Assembly: GCA_034423775.1 (NCBI GenBank)
Contig: CP139918.1
Location: 3,534,001 to 3,598,000, forward strand
Reading direction: 5' to 3'
DNA: 64,000 nt
DNA from: Alphaproteobacteria bacterium US3C007
GTDB taxonomy: Bacteria; Pseudomonadota; Alphaproteobacteria; Rhodobacterales; Rhodobacteraceae
Under the pieces are notes generated by a model. That model worked only from the letters and a program-made list of their open reading frames with translations, did no database searches and had not been told where the DNA came from. Shown piece by piece: positions 30,007 through 38,336 of the stretch (position 1 is its first letter; each line of letters starts with the position of its first letter). The position numbers and the translations under genes were made by a program.

Positions 30007-31884
30007 ATGGGACCAAATTCAGATAACCCGGCCGATCCATTTAAAAAAGCTTTGGCTGAAGCCACCAAAGTGATGGCCAATGATGCCGATCTGTCGATCA
30101 CCTATTCCGTGGATCCGGCTGGCGTATCCGGCGATGTCATGCGCTTGCCCCAAATCAGCCGTAGAATGACCCATGATGAAGTTTTGGTGGCAAGAGGGAC
30201 AGCGGATGCTTTGGCCCTGCACCGCAAATATCACGATGATGGAACGCATACAAAATACGCCCCCCAGGGCAATATGGCGCGCGAACTTTATGAGGCGATG
30301 GAAGTGGCCCGCTGCGAAGCCGTTGGCGCACAAGATATGCCGGGTACGGCGGGAAATATTGATGCGAAAATTGGCGCGGATGCAGCCCGGCTTGGCTATC
30401 TTAATATCACCGACCGCTCTGATGCACCTTTATCGACCGCCGCTGGATACCTGATCCGGCATTTGGCCACGGGGCGCGATATGCCGCCCGCCGCGCAAAA
30501 CATTATGCAGCTTTGGCAGGGGTTCATCGAAGAGCAAGCCGGTGGCACTTTGGCAGATCTTCAGAGCAAATTGAAAGATCAAAGCGCGTTTGCGAAATTT
30601 GCCCGCCAAATCATTTCGGATCTAGGCTATGGTGACCAGCTGGGCGACGATCCTGATGATCTTGAAGATCAGTCTGACGAAGATCAGGATGAAGGTACGG
30701 AAGAAGATCAAGATCCCGACAGTACGGGCCAAGATGACAGCAATGAAGATGATACGGAAAGCACGCCTGAACAAAGCCAAGAAGAACAGCAAGATCCTTC
30801 AGCAGCACAAGTCAGCAGCGATGAAAGCGCTGAAGATGAGATGTCGGAAGAGACTGAACTGCCCGATGGCGATGCTCCAATGGAGCCCCCTGCTCCGCAA
30901 CCAATTTCGGATGCTGATCCGAATTACAACGTCTATGAAACCAAATATGATGAAGAGATCAAGGCAGAAGAGCTTGCCGATGCCGTTGAACTAGAGCGTC
31001 TGCGGGCCTATTTGGATCAGCAATTAGAGCCATTAAAGGGGGCCGTAAGCCGGCTGGCCAATAAGCTGCAACGCCGCCTGCAAGCCCAGCAAAACCGTTC
31101 TTGGCTGTTCGATTTAGAAGAAGGCATTTTGGACGCAGGGCGTTTGGCGCGCATCGTCGCGAACCCCACTACCGCGCTTAGCTTTAAAAGGGAAAAAGAC
31201 ACCGAATTTCGCGATACCGTGGTCACGCTCTTGCTTGACAATTCCGGCTCTATGCGCGGACGGCCCATTTCCATCGCGGCGATTTGTGCGGATGTTTTGG
31301 CGCGTACCTTAGAGCGGTGTAATGTCAAAGTGGAAATTCTTGGGTTCACCACCCGTGCGTGGAAAGGCGGGCAAAGCCGGGAAGATTGGCTGAATGAAGG
31401 GCGTCCGCAACAGCCTGGGCGGCTGAACGATTTACGCCATATCATCTATAAGGGCGCCGATGCGCCTTGGCGGCGCGTAAGATCCAATTTGGGCTTGATG
31501 ATGAAAGAGGGTTTGCTGAAAGAAAATATTGATGGTGAAGCGTTGGAATGGGCGCATCGTCGCATGGCTGGGCGCCCCGAGGCCCGCAAAATTCTTATGG
31601 TGATATCAGATGGCGCACCGGTTGATGACAGCACTTTATCGGTGAACCAAGCCAATTATCTTGAAAAGCATCTGCGCGACGTGATTGCGATGGTTGAAAA
31701 GCGCAAAGCGGTAGAATTACTGGCAATTGGCATTGGCCATGATGTCACCCGCTATTATGAACGCGCCGTCACGATCACGGATATTGAACAGCTTGCGGGC
31801 GCCATGACCGAACAATTGGCGGCGTTATTTGACAATGATCCGCGCGCGCGCGCACGCTCGACAGGTATGAGAAAAGTGAATTGA
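30007..31884 (+). CDS. cobT: Cobaltochelatase subunit CobT, 625 aa
   Basis: Partner of CobS in cobalt insertion. It has an N-terminal helical domain (1-205), a long acidic low-complexity linker rich in Asp, Glu, Gln and Ser (about 213-310), and a C-terminal von Willebrand A domain with the MIDAS motif DNSGS at 411-415. This layout is exactly that of CobT and parallels ChlD of magnesium chelatase. The ATG is at 30007. Its stop overlaps the region just before the aminopeptidase P start (5 bp gap). Confidence 0.96.
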   Translation: MGPNSDNPADPFKKALAEATKVMANDADLSITYSVDPAGVSGDVMRLPQISRRMTHDEVLVARGTADALALHRKYHDDGTHTKYAPQGNMARELYEAMEVARCEAVGAQDMPGTAGNIDAKIGADAARLGYLNITDRSDAPLSTAAGYLIRHLATGRDMPPAAQNIMQLWQGFIEEQAGGTLADLQSKLKDQSAFAKFARQIISDLGYGDQLGDDPDDLEDQSDEDQDEGTEEDQDPDSTGQDDSNEDDTESTPEQSQEEQQDPSAAQVSSDESAEDEMSEETELPDGDAPMEPPAPQPISDADPNYNVYETKYDEEIKAEELADAVELERLRAYLDQQLEPLKGAVSRLANKLQRRLQAQQNRSWLFDLEEGILDAGRLARIVANPTTALSFKREKDTEFRDTVVTLLLDNSGSMRGRPISIAAICADVLARTLERCNVKVEILGFTTRAWKGGQSREDWLNEGRPQQPGRLNDLRHIIYKGADAPWRRVRSNLGLMMKEGLLKENIDGEALEWAHRRMAGRPEARKILMVISDGAPVDDSTLSVNQANYLEKHLRDVIAMVEKRKAVELLAIGIGHDVTRYYERAVTITDIEQLAGAMTEQLAALFDNDPRARARSTGMRKVN

Positions 31885-31889
31885 GCCCG

Positions 31890-33695
31890 ATGAAAACAGC
31901 CCATTTCCAAAGCTTTATTGACGACTCTGAACCCGATGCGGGCCCCGCGCGCCTAACCGCGCTTCGCAAGGCCATCTCTGGGGCACAGCTAAACGGCTTT
32001 TTGGTCCCGCGCAGCGATGTGCATCAAGGGGAATATGTTGCGAAACGCGATGAACGCTTGGCTTGGTTAACCGGCTTTACGGGTTCGGCCGGGTTTTGCG
32101 CCGTTTTACCTGATGTTGCGGGTGTATTCGTAGATGGGCGCTACCGGGTTCAAGTGAAAGTGCAAACAAACGCCATCTTCACACCCGTTGACTGGCCCGA
32201 AACGAGCCTGCCCACATGGCTCCAAAAAAACTTACAAACGGGCACGATCGGTTTTGACCCATGGTTGCACAGTTGGGGCGAGATAAAAGCGCATCGCGCC
32301 GCGCTGGGCGAAAACGGCATTCAGCTGCGGCCAAATACCAACCTTATCGATCAAATCTGGACCGATAGACCAGATCCCCCCAACGCGCAGGCCTATGCCT
32401 ACCCCGATGATTATGCCGGTGAAACCCACAGTGATAAGCGCAAACGCCTTGCCAAAATGCTGCGCGACAACGCGCAAGACACAGCGATCCTAACGCTGCC
32501 AGACAGCATCGTTTGGTTGCTAAATATGCGCGGCAGCGATGTCACCCATGTGCCCTTGGTTCATAGCTTTGCATTTTTGCACGCCGATGCTTCAGTGGAC
32601 CTGTTCATTGCGCCTGGAAAAGCCGAACAGCTATCGGGGCATTTTGGCGCCGGGATACGCCTCTTCTCACAAGATCAATTCGACGCGCAACTGTCGCAAT
32701 TACACGGCAGAGTACGCGTTGATGCCGGGCATATTCCCTATGCCGTTGTCGATATTCTTCAAAAAGCACAGGTTGAAATCGCGTTTGAAGCAGACCCCGT
32801 CATCCTTCCAAAAGCCTGCAAAAACATTATAGAATTACAACATGCCCGCGTGTCGCATCAACGCGATGGCGCCGCAATGTGCGAGTTTTTGGCTTGGCTT
32901 GATAACGCGCCAATTGGCACCACAACAGAAATTGATGTGGTCATTGCGCTCGAAAGCTTTCGGCGCGCAAATTCAGAGCTTTTGGACATCAGCTTTGACA
33001 CTATTTCAGCCAGCGGCCCGAACGCTGCCCTGCCCCATTATCGGGTGAATGAAGCGTCAAACCGGCAGCTTCAAGCCGGAGAGGTCATGCTGGTGGATAG
33101 CGGTGGCCAATATCTGGATGGTACGACCGATATTACGCGAACCATCGCGATTGGCGCGCAACCGCACGAGGTTTGCGCCGCCTTCACGCGGGTTTTGCAA
33201 GGGATGATTGCGATTTCTCGCCTGAAATTTCCTTATGGCATTTCCGGGCGCGATCTGGACGCGTTTGCCCGCGCGCCACTTTGGGCTTCGGGGCAGGATT
33301 TCAATCATGGCACCGGCCATGGCGTTGGGCATTTTTTAAACGTGCATGAAGGCCCGCAGCGATTGTCGCGTGCCTCTACAGTGGTGTTGGAACCAGGCAT
33401 GATCCTATCGAACGAGCCCGGCTTTTACAAAGAAGGTGCGTTTGGAATTCGGATTGAAAACTTGCTCAGCGTTGGCGAGGCAGATCTGCCCGAAGCTGCC
33501 AATTTAACACGACTTTTGGAATTTGAAACGCTTACCTATGTGCCGATTGATCTTCGCATGGTCATCTCTGATTGGCTGGACCCAACAGAAAAAGCTTGGA
33601 TAAACGCCTATCACAAAAAATGTTGGGATCTGCATCAGGATCAGCTGAGCAGCAGCGCCACGCAATGGCTGGGCCAAGCCACAAAATCGCTCTAA
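31890..33695 (+). CDS. Xaa-Pro aminopeptidase (aminopeptidase P, M24B), 601 aa
   Basis: Three-domain M24B enzyme that removes residues N-terminal to proline, using two metal ions. The creatinase-like N-terminal domains begin LTALRKAISGAQLNGFLVPR; the catalytic domain has metal ligands in VDSGGQYLDGTTDITRT, GTGHGVGHFLNVHEGP and NEPGFYKEG/GIRIENL. Length near 600 identifies the long, eukaryote-like form common in alphaproteobacteria. The ATG at 31890 lies 5 bp after the cobT stop, suggesting cotranscription. Confidence 0.94.
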   Translation: MKTAHFQSFIDDSEPDAGPARLTALRKAISGAQLNGFLVPRSDVHQGEYVAKRDERLAWLTGFTGSAGFCAVLPDVAGVFVDGRYRVQVKVQTNAIFTPVDWPETSLPTWLQKNLQTGTIGFDPWLHSWGEIKAHRAALGENGIQLRPNTNLIDQIWTDRPDPPNAQAYAYPDDYAGETHSDKRKRLAKMLRDNAQDTAILTLPDSIVWLLNMRGSDVTHVPLVHSFAFLHADASVDLFIAPGKAEQLSGHFGAGIRLFSQDQFDAQLSQLHGRVRVDAGHIPYAVVDILQKAQVEIAFEADPVILPKACKNIIELQHARVSHQRDGAAMCEFLAWLDNAPIGTTTEIDVVIALESFRRANSELLDISFDTISASGPNAALPHYRVNEASNRQLQAGEVMLVDSGGQYLDGTTDITRTIAIGAQPHEVCAAFTRVLQGMIAISRLKFPYGISGRDLDAFARAPLWASGQDFNHGTGHGVGHFLNVHEGPQRLSRASTVVLEPGMILSNEPGFYKEGAFGIRIENLLSVGEADLPEAANLTRLLEFETLTYVPIDLRMVISDWLDPTEKAWINAYHKKCWDLHQDQLSSSATQWLGQATKSL

Positions 33696-33794
33696 CATGC
33701 GCCGCCAAAGCTCACGTTAAGGCCGCTAAAACGGCGATATCCCCCCCTCAAAGCTTAAAGGGCGCGGCGTGAAATTTGCGCCTCACAACCAAAC

Positions 33795-33823
33795 TTGTCA
33801 GATATGGCAAATGGCTGTAATAT
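33795..33823 (+). promoter_or_regulatory. Candidate sigma70-type promoter
   Basis: TTGTCA (33795-33800), a 17-base spacer, then TAATAT (33818-33823). It lies about 60 bases upstream of a 42-codon open frame with a TTG start and supports that frame being expressed. Confidence 0.45.
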
Positions 33824-33883
33824 CTGAGCAGCTCATTTGGGTCATGCAAAGCAGATGGCCCGCAACAAAGCGAGGTCATTACA

Positions 33884-34012
33884 TTGGGTAAAAACATTAT
33901 TGTTCCGGCAATTATCTTCGTTTTCTTGGTGGGGTTACTGGGCTATTCGATGATCTTTAAGCCCCGCAATGACCGCTTTGATGAAAGCGCCAGACGCGTT
34001 TTATCCAAATAA
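33884..34012 (+). CDS. Small single-span membrane protein, 42 aa
   Basis: An open frame with TTG start (GCGAGG about nine bases upstream): GKNIIVPAIIFVFLVGLLGY forms one membrane helix (residues about 4-24), followed by a charged cytoplasmic or periplasmic tail (SMIFKPRNDRFDESARRVL). The sharp split between a hydrophobic helix and a charged tail, the candidate promoter just upstream and the stop in a non-coding gap argue for a real gene. I do not recognise the family. The start codon choice is uncertain. Confidence 0.5.
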   Translation: MGKNIIVPAIIFVFLVGLLGYSMIFKPRNDRFDESARRVLSK

Positions 34013-34173
34013 AGATCACGCCTGATTTACGCCCTGCCTTACAGCGCCGAGAGCGGTGCATAAAAAGTTTGCTCTAAGGCACGCATTGGCTGAAAGCAAA
34101 GGCAAGTTATGCGCCTTTCTGGGCGCAAACGCTCCGGCCACTTACCCTTCACACCTTGTACAATAAATGCGCG

Positions 34174-34464
34174 CTACACCGCCTCAACATATCTAAATTC
34201 GCGCGTTGCCCCATCGCCCAACGCGGCAAGCGCCTCTTGATAGGCGGGGCTGTTATAGCCGGCTTGCGCCGCTTCAAGGCTTGCCCATTCAACCACCACT
34301 GTCCGCGTCATCTGACCGTCTTCTGCCACCGCAACCGGCACGCCGCGCGCCAAAAATACCCCACCGGCGGCTTGCATCGCAGGCCCGGCAAGCTTGGCAT
34401 AAGCCGCCAATTTCGCGTCATCTGAAATCGCGGTGTAAATAACCACCTGTAAAACCTTTGCCAT
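34174..34464 (-). CDS. DUF1330 family protein, 96 aa
   Basis: A small ferredoxin-like-fold protein of the dimeric alpha-beta barrel group. Typical stretches are KLAAYAKLAGPAMQAAGGVFLARG and VVVEWASLEAAQAGYNSPAYQ, as in DUF1330. The ATG at 34464 follows AAAAGGAT at good spacing; an ATG at 34473 has none. Function unknown. It stands alone and converges on the small membrane protein gene. Confidence 0.85.
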   Translation of the reverse strand: MAKVLQVVIYTAISDDAKLAAYAKLAGPAMQAAGGVFLARGVPVAVAEDGQMTRTVVVEWASLEAAQAGYNSPAYQEALAALGDGATREFRYVEAV

Positions 34465-34661
34465 CTTGAGCATCCTTTTCTAATTGTGCGTTTGACCACA
34501 GCTTATCAAATCACGCCCGGCTGAACAGCGCCAATCGTTAGAAAATTACAAAATCCTGGCTACACCGCGCAGGTCAACACGCTGTGATATCTGGCGCTTG
34601 GCAATAGACAAATCCAAAAACCGCTCTAGGCTTACCCCTGTTGGTCATAGAAAGGATCATT

Positions 34662-35438
34662 ATGCCCCAAATCACCCGTATCATCGCAGGTATGCGCAGG
34701 TTTTTTTATCTTTTTCTGGCTTTCGGTGTAAGCGCGCCGCTGTCTGCGGCCGAACTGGGCATAGACATCACGCAGAAAGGCAGTGGAGCAACCGCGCAAA
34801 ACGGCATGCAAGTCAGCGTGCATTATGAAGGCCGCCTGAGCGATGGCACCGTGTTTGACGCCTCGCGTCCGCGCGGCCAGGCGTTTCGCTTTGTGCTTGG
34901 CGCCGGACAAGTCATCCAAGGGTGGGAGCAGGGTATTTTGGGAATGAAGGAAGGCGAGCGCCGAATATTAACCATTCCGCCACAATTGGGATATGGCGCG
35001 CGCGGTGCTGGCGCGAAAATTCCGCCAAACGCCACCTTGCGCTTTGAAGTGGAACTGCTGAAAACAGCTTGGCCGCCAAAATTACAGCAAGCCAGCAATC
35101 AAGATATGCAAAAGGCTCAGAAAAACGGTACGCTGATCATCGATATTCGTCGCCCCGAGGAATGGGCGAAAACGGGTATTATCGAAGGGGCCGAATTGAT
35201 CACAGCATTTACAAAATCGGGCCAGCTTCACCCAGAGTTTCAACAGAAATTCATGTCGGTGATCACCGATCGCGATACCCCGATCATGCTCTATTGCCGC
35301 ACCGGCAACCGGACCACGAATTTGGGCAAGGCTTTGGTGGATCAATTGGGCTTTGCCAATGTCAGCCATCTGTCAAAAGGCATCACAGGCTGGCAGAAAG
35401 CCCAAAAGCCGGTGCAATCTTATAAGGCTTCGCAATAA
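34662..35438 (+). CDS. Exported FKBP-type peptidyl-prolyl isomerase fused to a rhodanese domain, 258 aa
   Basis: A signal peptide (MRRFFYLFLAFGVSAPLSAA, likely cut near residue 30) sends it to the periplasm. Residues about 34-135 are an FKBP domain with the conserved core VSVHYEGRLSDGTVFDAS, VIQGWEQGILGMKEGE and LGYGARGAG...IPPNATL. Residues about 145-250 are a rhodanese domain with the active-site loop CRTGNRT (C212), in which the catalytic Cys and Arg are intact. The ATG at 34662 follows AAAGGAT. Stand-alone forms of both domains are common, but this pairing is unusual; a combined folding and thiol/sulfane-sulfur role in the periplasm is inference. The gene ends at a hairpin with a T run. 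Confidence 0.88.
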   Translation: MPQITRIIAGMRRFFYLFLAFGVSAPLSAAELGIDITQKGSGATAQNGMQVSVHYEGRLSDGTVFDASRPRGQAFRFVLGAGQVIQGWEQGILGMKEGERRILTIPPQLGYGARGAGAKIPPNATLRFEVELLKTAWPPKLQQASNQDMQKAQKNGTLIIDIRRPEEWAKTGIIEGAELITAFTKSGQLHPEFQQKFMSVITDRDTPIMLYCRTGNRTTNLGKALVDQLGFANVSHLSKGITGWQKAQKPVQSYKASQ

Positions 35439-35460
35439 AACCGGCGAAAATCGGTTTTTT
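35437..35460 (+). terminator. Terminator of the FKBP-rhodanese gene
   Basis: AAAACCG (35437-35443) pairs with CGGTTTT (35452-35458), an 8-base loop, followed by further T residues. The left arm overlaps the stop codon. Confidence 0.65.
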
Positions 35461-35470
35461 AATTAAAAAA

Positions 35471-35499
35471 AGCGCGCCGGGTTTACCCGCCGGCGCGCT
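35471..35499 (-). terminator. Terminator of the flagellin operon
   Basis: A perfect 10-bp GC-rich stem, AGCGCGCCGG and CCGGCGCGCT, with a 9-base loop. On the minus strand it follows the flagellin stop by 24 bp and runs into TTTTTT (complement of the A run at 35465-35470). The plus-strand side has CTTTT, so it may work in both directions. Confidence 0.88.
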
Positions 35500-35522
35500 C
35501 TTTTGGATTTGATGACGTGGAG

Positions 35523-37460
35523 TTAACCGAGCAATTGCAGCACGTTTTGTTTCGCCGCATTGGCCTGCGCCATCATCGCGATCGAAGCTTGTTCCAAAAT
35601 TCTGCTTGTGGTCATTCTTGACGTTTCCGCTGCAAAATCAGCATCCTGCAAGCGCCCAAGACTCATTTCTGAATTCGCCGCCACATTCGATAGGTTCGAA
35701 ATCGACATATCAAATCGATTGCTTAAGGCACCAAACATAGCCCGGTCTGCACTTACCATCTGCATGGCGAGGTCGATCGAATTAATGGCTTTATGGGAAT
35801 CAGTTGCAGAGGCGACGCTTAAATTGCCGCCCAAAACAATATCAAAAGTACCATCGATATTGTCAGTCAAGTTTAAGCCGGTGATTCCTTCTGCTTGTAG
35901 CTTCGCTACTATTTGCTGTGCGGCGGCAGCAGGAGAGTCATAAGTTACGAGCTTAGCGTTTGTGGAGATGTACAAGCCATTTGCTTTTTCAATTACCGAA
36001 CCTGCTTCAAAATCCGAAGCTGTGCTGAAGACGGCAGTGGCCCCAGAAGCTGTTGCCATTGCAGTTGAAGAACCTACAAATGACTCGCCAGCAGTGAAAG
36101 TGGTTGATCCATAGGTCAAGGAACCCGCTGTAACTAAGTATGACTTTCCGCTTGTTATCGCAACATCTTCACCACTAGTAATATTATTGATACGGCTGTC
36201 GGTAGGCGAAGTTTCATTCGTATTAGAAACTGCAGTAATCTCTACCAGAGCACTAGAACCAGAAGCTGTAACGGTAGTTGTAGAAGCCGCCAAAAATGAC
36301 TGGCCCGCTGTAAATGTATCGCTTCCGTATACAAATGCGCCCTCAGTGACGAGATAGGTTTTGTCCTCTGTAATAGCAGTCGTATCTCCGCTCGCGACTG
36401 AAGTGGAGCCAAGGCTGGCATCGTAAAAAACAGATGAGTCATTGACCACCTTAAATTGCGTACCATCCGCAGCCGCATTAACATCCGCATCGGTTTTGAT
36501 CGCCTTGACGCGGCCCGTGCCTGTTAAAGATGTTGTATTCGATGCAACTGTGATTATCGAGCCAAGGCCATTGGCTCCATCGTTAGAATCCGCGATCGGA
36601 GAGTTAACCGACGCGCTGATACCGGAATTTGAGGTTGTAAAATCAGTCGTACCCATCGACGTGATATAGTATTCACCCGCGCTGAGCGCAGATGAGCCGT
36701 TAACCGCAATCGCGCCCGTATCAATAATATCGGTATCTGTCAGCGTTGTTTGTATCGACTGACCATTAATCGTCATGGTGATTTTATCATCCGCGGCAAA
36801 AGCACCACTTAAAGTTACTTTTCCATCGGTTGGGTTTATCGCAACGGCGCCACTGCCACCTGTAGCATATGTGGTTGCGATTGTTGGCACCGTTCCAGTG
36901 CCCTCAATATCCAAAGCCTCTGAGGTGATCGCATAGAAATTCACCGTGATGTTATCGCCATCATTTGGCGTCGAGCCAATTTGAAAGTTGGTTGTATACG
37001 CCTCGGTATGCGATGTTGCCAATTCATTGGCACCCCGGGCGCCGTTGAAAATGCTTTGCCCTGCCCATTGTGTACTTTGGGCAATCCGGTCGACTTCCAT
37101 CGTCAATTGATCAATTTCCAACTGAATCATATCTCTGTCTGTTGGACTATTGGTGCCATTCGCCGCTTGAATTGCCAATTCGCGCATGCGCTGAAGGATA
37201 TTGGTGATCTCAACCATAGCCCCCTCAGCCGTATTGATCATCGACTGCCCATCCGTGGCGTTACGAATGGCCATACGCATACCTTGAACGTCAGAATTAA
37301 TTCTTGTTGCCACAGCCACGCCAGCCGCATCATCAGAGGCTGAATTGATGCGCAATCCAGAGGTCAGACGCTCCATAGACTGATTGAGCGTAACGGTATT
37401 TCTTTCAGAACTTTTAGACGCCAGTAGAAAAGCTGTATCGGTTGCGATATTTAAGGCCAT
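35523..37460 (-). CDS. Flagellin with a long, repeat-containing variable region, 645 aa
   Basis: Filament subunit of the flagellum. The conserved D0/D1 ends are clear: SMERLTSGLRINSASDDAAG and TDGQSMINTAEGAM at the N-terminus (residues 1-150) and NLSNVAANSEMSLGRLQDAD to NVLQLLG at the C-terminus (about 555-645). The centre (about 160-550) is long for an alphaproteobacterial flagellin and contains two copies of a Gly/Ser/Thr-rich repeat (residues 362-404 and 434-476, 72 residues apart, 26 of 43 identical by eye). A further segment around 258-320 carries YYITSMGTTDFT. The start has AAGGGAG overlapping the stop of the upstream gene. No other flagellar structural gene is in the window. Confidence 0.96.
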   Translation of the reverse strand: MALNIATDTAFLLASKSSERNTVTLNQSMERLTSGLRINSASDDAAGVAVATRINSDVQGMRMAIRNATDGQSMINTAEGAMVEITNILQRMRELAIQAANGTNSPTDRDMIQLEIDQLTMEVDRIAQSTQWAGQSIFNGARGANELATSHTEAYTTNFQIGSTPNDGDNITVNFYAITSEALDIEGTGTVPTIATTYATGGSGAVAINPTDGKVTLSGAFAADDKITMTINGQSIQTTLTDTDIIDTGAIAVNGSSALSAGEYYITSMGTTDFTTSNSGISASVNSPIADSNDGANGLGSIITVASNTTSLTGTGRVKAIKTDADVNAAADGTQFKVVNDSSVFYDASLGSTSVASGDTTAITEDKTYLVTEGAFVYGSDTFTAGQSFLAASTTTVTASGSSALVEITAVSNTNETSPTDSRINNITSGEDVAITSGKSYLVTAGSLTYGSTTFTAGESFVGSSTAMATASGATAVFSTASDFEAGSVIEKANGLYISTNAKLVTYDSPAAAAQQIVAKLQAEGITGLNLTDNIDGTFDIVLGGNLSVASATDSHKAINSIDLAMQMVSADRAMFGALSNRFDMSISNLSNVAANSEMSLGRLQDADFAAETSRMTTSRILEQASIAMMAQANAAKQNVLQLLG

Positions 37461-37471
37461 TTCAAACTCCC

Positions 37472-38137
37472 TTAAGCGACGAGCTTATAGAATGTTTCGT
37501 CGACGCCGTGCTCCGTTGCGAACGGCATCATCAAATGTTCTAAAATCAGCTTCTCTTGCTCGGACATAAGGTCATATACGTTTTGATCAAAATATTTACT
37601 CATGATCTCATTGACCAAAACGACTTCAGATTCAAAAATTGCCTTGCGGTAAACAATCGCCAGAAAAGCTTCAGCAACATAAGTGGAAAAGGTGAAATGC
37701 TTCAATTTCGCGGCTTTCAAGGGGTCTTTACAGCTGCGATCTACGCGATAAAGCGTTTCAATCGCCTCATGCATCCATTCAACAGGATTGACCAATGTAA
37801 CGGCTTCTGTCGGATCTTCCTGAGGCGCAGCCTCAGTTTGAGAAAACGGCACAAGAAGGTTTTGAATGACTTCCTGATCATAATCGCTCAGGGCAGCAAG
37901 CAATTCATCGCTTAAATACTCTGTTACAACTTTATGGACCAGTTCAGCCTGCTCGGTCGTGATTGCTTTTGCAGCCAAAATAGCTTCAAACGCCTCAACG
38001 ACATAATGTGTGAACACAAACTTATTGAAGGTGATAGCTTCTTCCGAAGATTTTGCGCCTGCTTTGATCTTCTCAAGCGTGATCAAAGCCTCTTCCAACC
38101 ACTCTTTGGGGCGTACAATTTCGACGTCTTGCTTCAT
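37472..38137 (-). CDS. Protein of unknown family made of two tandem 94-residue domains, upstream of flagellin, 221 aa
   Basis: I do not recognise the family. Residues 5-98 and 113-206 align without a gap, with 30 of 94 positions identical by eye; shared positions include PxEW near each start, YV-EAF-AI in the centre and L-PF at the end. Both copies look fully helical and acidic, with no signal peptide or membrane segment. The ATG at 38137 follows GAGGAAG; a frame open to 38215 would run across the promoter. The stop overlaps the flagellin ribosome site (11 bp gap). Position and control suggest a role in flagellin expression, export or modification; it does not look like FlaF, FlbT or FliS. 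Function is inference only. Confidence 0.85.
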   Translation of the reverse strand: MKQDVEIVRPKEWLEEALITLEKIKAGAKSSEEAITFNKFVFTHYVVEAFEAILAAKAITTEQAELVHKVVTEYLSDELLAALSDYDQEVIQNLLVPFSQTEAAPQEDPTEAVTLVNPVEWMHEAIETLYRVDRSCKDPLKAAKLKHFTFSTYVAEAFLAIVYRKAIFESEVVLVNEIMSKYFDQNVYDLMSEQEKLILEHLMMPFATEHGVDETFYKLVA

Positions 38138-38175
38138 AATCTTCCTCGCAAATATCTTAGTGCTGGAGGATATAC

Positions 38176-38191
38176 AGCAAATTATATGCCA
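38176..38191 (-). promoter_or_regulatory. Sigma54-type -24/-12 promoter of the flagellin operon
   Basis: On the minus strand the sequence is TGGCATATAATTTGCT, which has the invariant GG and GC with the required 10-base spacing and matches TGGCA-N6-TTGCW in full. The expected transcript starts near 38165, leaving a leader of about 28 bases before the ATG at 38137. RpoN control of flagellins is known in Caulobacter and other alphaproteobacteria. Confidence 0.75.
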
Positions 38192-38336
38192 CAATGAGAT
38201 TGCATTTTGCTTCACTCAAATACTTTTCTAAAAGGCCCAAACCACAGGAAAACCTAATACCTTCTAAATAAATATCTAAGTGGTAAAAAAAAATTTTGCG
38301 CTTTAAGTTCTGATAATCGGATGGCGCGAAGCCCGG

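Noticed and set aside
31840-31862. GC dinucleotide run near the cobT end as another slippage site
   Set aside because: The frame is intact through it and the cobT C-terminus is complete.
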